This document shows positions 5,252 through 7,979 of a stretch of 7,979 bases of DNA, one piece after another. The notes below the pieces were generated by a model. The model worked only from the letters and a program-made list of their open reading frames with translations. It searched no databases and was not told the DNA's origin. The position numbers and the translations under genes were made by a program. Source of the DNA: Actinomycetota bacterium (lineage in GTDB: Bacteria > Actinomycetota > Actinomycetes > Streptosporangiales > Streptosporangiaceae); the NCBI GenBank assembly GCA_003140115.1, contig PLIQ01000080.1, positions 9,827-17,805 on the forward strand. The letters run 5' to 3'. Every line of letters begins with the position of its first letter. Positions within the stretch are counted from its first letter, which is position 1.

Positions 5252-6662
5252 CGAGCTGGGCGGGCGTCTGGGCCGCTGGTCATCTGGCCGCGGGCCGCTG
5301 CCGGTGCTTCTTGCCGCACGGCTACGGCGGCTGATCGACGAGGGGGAGCTACCGCCAGGTGAGCCGCTGCCACCTGACCGGGCTCTCGCTTCGGCGCTGG
5401 CGGTCGGGCGCAGCACCGTGGTGGCCGCCTATGACCTGCTGCGCCGTGACGGACGGATCGTCCGGCGCCAGGGCAGCGGCACGCAAGTCGCCGGGACTGC
5501 GCGTGCCGCAGGACGGCCAACGACCGGCGCGCCGCTGTTCTTGCATCTGCTGGAGCCGCGCGATGGCGTGATCCAGCTCACCTGTGCGGCCCCCAGCACG
5601 CCGCCACCGGAACTGGCAGAGGCCTACACGAGCATCGTGCCCACGCTGGCCGGGATCTGTGGTGATATCGGCTACCACCCACTGGGCCACCCGGTGCTGC
5701 GCACCGCGATCGCCGAGCGCTACACCCGGCACGGGATCCGCACCGGCCCCGACCGCATTCTGGTTACCAACGGTGCCCAGCAAGCCCTGTCACTGCTCGC
5801 CCGCGCATTTCTCACCCCGGGTGCCCCGGTACTGGTGGAGGCACCCACCTATCACGGCGCGCTGGAGGCTTTCCGCGACGCTGCGGCCGTGCCTCGCGCG
5901 CTGCCGGTCGGGCTCAGCGGGTTGGAGATGGCCGCCCGGCAGCACCGCCCCGCCCTCGCCTACGTGATCTCGACCTTCCACAACCCGACCGGCTCGGTGC
6001 TGTCCCCGCTGGCCCGGCGGACGCTGGCGGAGACCGCCGCAGCCACCGGTGTTCCGCTGATCGACGACGAGGTGCTGGCCGATCTTGGTTTTCCTGGCGA
6101 GCAGGCCCCGCCGCCGCTGGCCGCCTACGCAGACACCGTGATCTCGGTCGGCTCGCTGTCCAAGACCGTCTGGGCTGGGCTGCGCATCGGATGGGTGCGC
6201 GCTCCCGAGCCGGTGATCGCCCGACTCGGGCGACTGCTGGCCGTGCACGACCTCGGCGGGAACATCCCCGGTCAACTGGCTGCTGCCGGCCTGCTGCCAC
6301 GGCTGGAGTCGTTGTCGCAGCGCCGGGCAACAGAGCTGAAAGCCCGCCATGACCACCTGCGCGCAGAACTGGCCCGCCACCTTCCCGACTGGCACGCACC
6401 GTCAGTGCAGGGCGGGCAAACCCTGTGGGTACGCCTGCCACAAGGCGACGCGACCTCGTTCGCGCAGGCGGCCCTGCGCGACCGCGTCGCGGTACTGCCA
6501 GGAAACGGGCTTGACGCATCGGGTCGAAGCGGGGAATACCTGCGCCTCCACTTCCTCGCCTCCCCCGCCGACCTTACCGAGGCCACCCGCCGTCTCGCCA
6601 AGGCATGGCACACCTACCGCCCGCAGGCCCGCGTCACCTCACCAGCCGCACTAACGGTATGA
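5241..6662 (+). CDS. MocR-type regulator: GntR wHTH fused to class I aminotransferase-like domain
   Basis: The 473-residue protein joins a GntR-type winged helix (about 18-85; 'LPPGEPLPPDRALASALAVG', then 'RSTVVAAYDLLRRDGRIVRR' and 'QGSGT') to a fold-type I aminotransferase domain (about 105-460). PLP-site residues are intact: Tyr204 ('APTYHG'), Asn248 ('TFHNPTG'), Asp275/276 ('LIDDEVL'), the Schiff-base Lys308 ('SVGSLSKTVWAGLRIGW') and the carboxylate-binding Arg435 ('YLRLHF'). MocR regulators sense PLP, usually with an amino compound, and commonly control a divergent gene, here the RraA-family gene across 102 bp. ATG 5241 fits the family N-terminus but has a weak ribosome site. ATG 5184, preceded by GAGGG at 5168-5172, would add 19 residues and remains possible. 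The frame is open much further upstream only as a high-GC artefact. The effector cannot be predicted. Confidence 0.93.
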   Translation: MKPIELGGRLGRWSSGRGPLPVLLAARLRRLIDEGELPPGEPLPPDRALASALAVGRSTVVAAYDLLRRDGRIVRRQGSGTQVAGTARAAGRPTTGAPLFLHLLEPRDGVIQLTCAAPSTPPPELAEAYTSIVPTLAGICGDIGYHPLGHPVLRTAIAERYTRHGIRTGPDRILVTNGAQQALSLLARAFLTPGAPVLVEAPTYHGALEAFRDAAAVPRALPVGLSGLEMAARQHRPALAYVISTFHNPTGSVLSPLARRTLAETAAATGVPLIDDEVLADLGFPGEQAPPPLAAYADTVISVGSLSKTVWAGLRIGWVRAPEPVIARLGRLLAVHDLGGNIPGQLAAAGLLPRLESLSQRRATELKARHDHLRAELARHLPDWHAPSVQGGQTLWVRLPQGDATSFAQAALRDRVAVLPGNGLDASGRSGEYLRLHFLASPADLTEATRRLAKAWHTYRPQARVTSPAALTV

Positions 6663-6679
6663 GGGCGCGCGCAGATCTT

Positions 6680-6698
6680 GGGTCTGGCACTTTGGTGG
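6680..6698. repeat. Probable terminal inverted repeat of an ISL3-family element
   Basis: GGGTCTGGCACTTTGGTGG begins at 6680, just two bases beyond the stop codon of the transposase remnant. Its GGN-TCT start and position immediately after the transposase stop fit ISL3-family ends. The opposite end of the element is not in the window, so neither the pairing of the two repeats nor the 8-bp target duplication usual for this family can be checked. This would place the junction with the original chromosome at 6679/6680, 18 bp after the MocR stop. Confidence 0.6.
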
Positions 6699-6699
6699 C

Positions 6700-6921
6700 T
6701 CATCGCATTCCAGGGTGTAGCTGAGGTCGGAAGCCGCCGGTTTCGAGTAGGGATCGGGCGATGTAGTTGGTGAGGTTGCGGAAGCCGAGGGCGGAGCCGC
6801 GGAGGTGTTCGAGGCGGCCGTTGATCGCTTCGGTGGGTCCGTTGCTGGTGCCTGGCCGGTCGAAGTAGGCCAGCACGTCGACTGCACGCTTGGTCAGGGT
6901 CCGTCCGAGCCAACCGCCGGA
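6700..6921 (-). pseudogene. ISL3-family transposase, C-terminal remnant
   Basis: On the minus strand, the frame ending at TGA 6700-6702 reads 'LGRTLTKRAVDVLAYFDRPG', then 'TSNGPTEAINGRLEHLRGSA' and 'LGFRNLTNYIARSLLETGG', ending 'FRPQLHPGMR'. This is the conserved C-terminus of ISL3-family DDE transposases, and the Glu in 'GPTEAIN' is the likely third catalytic acidic residue. The frame is closed upstream by TGA at 6922-6924 and contains no usable start, so only about 74 codons remain of a protein normally over 400 residues. The rest of the transposase is absent: the neighbouring phosphotransferase-like gene ends at 6971. Other minus-strand frames across this stretch have starts but no recognisable protein. 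This is an immobile scar left by an old insertion followed by deletion or recombination. Confidence 0.88.
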
Positions 6922-6970
6922 TCACGGTGTCGCGTGCGACGCCCTCGCAGCCGCAGCGGACCGGCGACAG

Positions 6971-7768
6971 TTAGCGAAGCGCGTTCAGCTCGTCGAGGGC
7001 GTGATGGCCGCGCTTGACCACCCCTGCAACGACATCGTGGCGCCCGAGACGGATGGGCCACTCGAGCTGCAGGAGGATCTGTGTCGCTGCGAGCACCGCC
7101 GCCCCCTCCCAGCCGACCAGGACGAGGATTCTCGTCCACAGCCGCCTTCGGACACCGTCCAGCTGCGGATCCCGGAAGGTGTACCACACGAGGGTGGTGA
7201 GATCAGTCGCCCGCGTGCCGCTACCTGCGTTCCCGATATCCACGACCGCCATCACCGCTCCGTCACGGACCAGGACATTGCTGGGGGTTGAGAGATCGGC
7301 ATGGACCATGTCAGGTGCCTCTCGTGGTGGCGGGACGTCGGCACACACGAGCCGCAGGCGCTCGACCAAGGCCGACACCACGGAGGAATACCCCGAGAGC
7401 CGGGCCACGGACTGGCGGAGAAGCGACTGCTCCGGCGTCTCGTTGAAATCCAGCCCGGCGACAGCCGATTCCTGACCGGTGGCGACCCGCCAGGCGTACA
7501 ACCAGTGGTCGTAGGGCTCGGAGGCTTGGCCAGCCTGGAGTTCGATGATCTCCATCAGCTGCTCAACGAGGGACGGGGTCAGCTCTGGCACTGGAGCCGC
7601 GTCAACGAAGTCCATCAGATGCCATACATGAGTGGCCGTGGCCCCCACTCCGAGCCAGGCCGGGGTGGGATAGCCGCGCCTACGCATGTGCTCGACCACT
7701 CTCTGGGCTCGCAACGTCTCGTCCAGGACCTCGGCTGGCAGCTCTTCGGGATGGGTGCCCTGGTTCAA
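6971..7768 (-). CDS. APH-fold phosphotransferase-like protein with incomplete N-lobe
   Basis: The 265-residue protein shows the C-lobe of the aminoglycoside phosphotransferase/choline kinase-like fold: 'MVHADLSTPSNVLVRDG' (154-170) is the catalytic loop (His156, Asp158, Asn164) and 'VMAVVDIGNAGSGTRATDL' (172-190) carries the metal-binding Asp177. Residues 19-60 ('LRAQRVVEHMRRRGYPTP' onward) match the alpha-C and hinge region. The beta strands with the ATP-contacting lysine, normally about 40-80 residues earlier, are missing. The start is TTG at 7766-7768, with a strong GGGAGG (complement of 7774-7779) five bases upstream. No ATG or GTG exists between there and the in-frame TGA at 7820-7822. 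Asp158 to Asn164 is one residue longer than in the common HGDLxxxN loop. It may be a decayed kinase, a divergent member or a non-ATP relative. An IS remnant lies 49 bp past its stop. Nothing here shows antibiotic resistance. Confidence 0.75.
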   Translation of the reverse strand: MNQGTHPEELPAEVLDETLRAQRVVEHMRRRGYPTPAWLGVGATATHVWHLMDFVDAAPVPELTPSLVEQLMEIIELQAGQASEPYDHWLYAWRVATGQESAVAGLDFNETPEQSLLRQSVARLSGYSSVVSALVERLRLVCADVPPPREAPDMVHADLSTPSNVLVRDGAVMAVVDIGNAGSGTRATDLTTLVWYTFRDPQLDGVRRRLWTRILVLVGWEGAAVLAATQILLQLEWPIRLGRHDVVAGVVKRGHHALDELNALR

Positions 7769-7819
7769 GCTGTCCTCCCAAATCCGCCTGTCAGCGTCTG
7801 CGAGCTGCTGGTCTTGTCG

Positions 7820-7979
7820 TCAGTTGAGGCCAGTCGGGTCTGCGGGCAATCCGCCGAGCCCATCTCTGATGAGCTGCGCTGAGGCGCTGTCAGCCCGCCT
7901 CATGTCCGCCGCCTCACGTGTGGCCAACTCCTGTGCTTCCGCGTGCTTGATCGATGCAGGGTGTTCGTATCGAACCTGT
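7820..7979 (-). CDS. 3' end of an upstream gene, unknown function (partial)
   Basis: A minus-strand frame is open from the window edge to TGA at 7820-7822, showing 52 codons. The product is hydrophilic and helical: 'HAEAQELATREAADMRRADS', 'ASAQLIRDGLGGLPADPTGLN'. I do not recognise a family. The other two minus-strand frames are closed in this stretch, and its amino-acid make-up looks like real protein. It ends 51 bp before the TTG start of the phosphotransferase-like gene, in the same reading frame and strand, so the two may share a transcript. With the 5' end outside the window, it could also be non-coding; confidence is modest. Confidence 0.5.
   Translation of the reverse strand, partial: QVRYEHPASIKHAEAQELATREAADMRRADSASAQLIRDGLGGLPADPTGLN

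Noticed and set aside
6614..6925. Two minus-strand frames with start codons across the IS remnant (6925-6614 and 6887-6651)
   Set aside because: Both are read in the wrong frame for the transposase and give Arg/Pro/Thr-rich nonsense; the third frame carries the ISL3 similarity.
6971..7768. Calling the phosphotransferase-like gene an antibiotic-resistance gene
   Set aside because: The APH fold covers many small-molecule kinases, the N-lobe is incomplete, and no residues specific to aminoglycoside or macrolide kinases are recognisable.
7820..7822. TGA as a possible recoded (readthrough or selenocysteine) codon
   Set aside because: A good ribosome site and TTG start follow it, and nothing around it suggests recoding. 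Two genes are the simpler reading.

Overview
The window is GC-rich DNA, with G or C at most third codon positions and several GTG or TTG starts. It carries an F420-dependent oxidoreductase of the Ddn type, a DUF4232 secreted protein and an actinobacterial-style MalQ. Together these point to a high-GC actinomycete chromosome. I cannot name the genus from the sequence.

Layout. (1) 1-393 (+) is the 3' part of a YceI-family gene. It converges on a minus-strand pair, malQ (2701-791) followed after 9 bp by a small conserved gene of unknown function (781-500). A strong hairpin at 420-464 lies between the convergent genes. (2) 2801-3379 (+) encodes a secreted DUF4232 protein, divergent from malQ. It converges on a Ddn-type F420 oxidoreductase (3868-3419, minus), and a perfect 12-bp hairpin overlaps the latter's stop codon. 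(3) 3928-4467 (+) encodes a secreted protein of unknown function, divergent from the oxidoreductase. Its 3' end overlaps that of an RraA-family gene (5138-4431, minus) by 37 bp. (4) The RraA gene is divergent from a MocR-type regulator (5241-6662, +), and CCAAT/ATTGG repeats lie in and beside the 102-bp spacer. (5) 6680-6921 is the 3' remnant of an ISL3-family insertion sequence with its terminal repeat; the transposase frame there has no start codon. (6) 7768-6971 (minus) encodes an APH-fold phosphotransferase-like protein that lacks the usual ATP-binding N-lobe. Just upstream, in the same frame, is the 3' end of another gene (7979-7820).

How the parts fit together. The clearest functional unit is the MocR regulator and the divergent RraA-family enzyme, a classic regulator-target arrangement. 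The malQ pair is the other likely operon, for glucan (glycogen or maltodextrin) turnover. The remaining genes look like independent housekeeping or accessory genes separated by bidirectional terminators. The right end, from about 6663 onward, shows signs of rearrangement: an IS remnant beside a kinase-like gene with an incomplete N-terminus.

I did not find a convincing new multi-gene system. The points most worth a second look are the MocR/RraA control region, the unusual MalQ (missing N-terminal domain, in-frame 18-bp repeat expansion), and the truncated phosphotransferase next to the IS scar. No tRNA, rRNA, CRISPR array or riboswitch was recognised.
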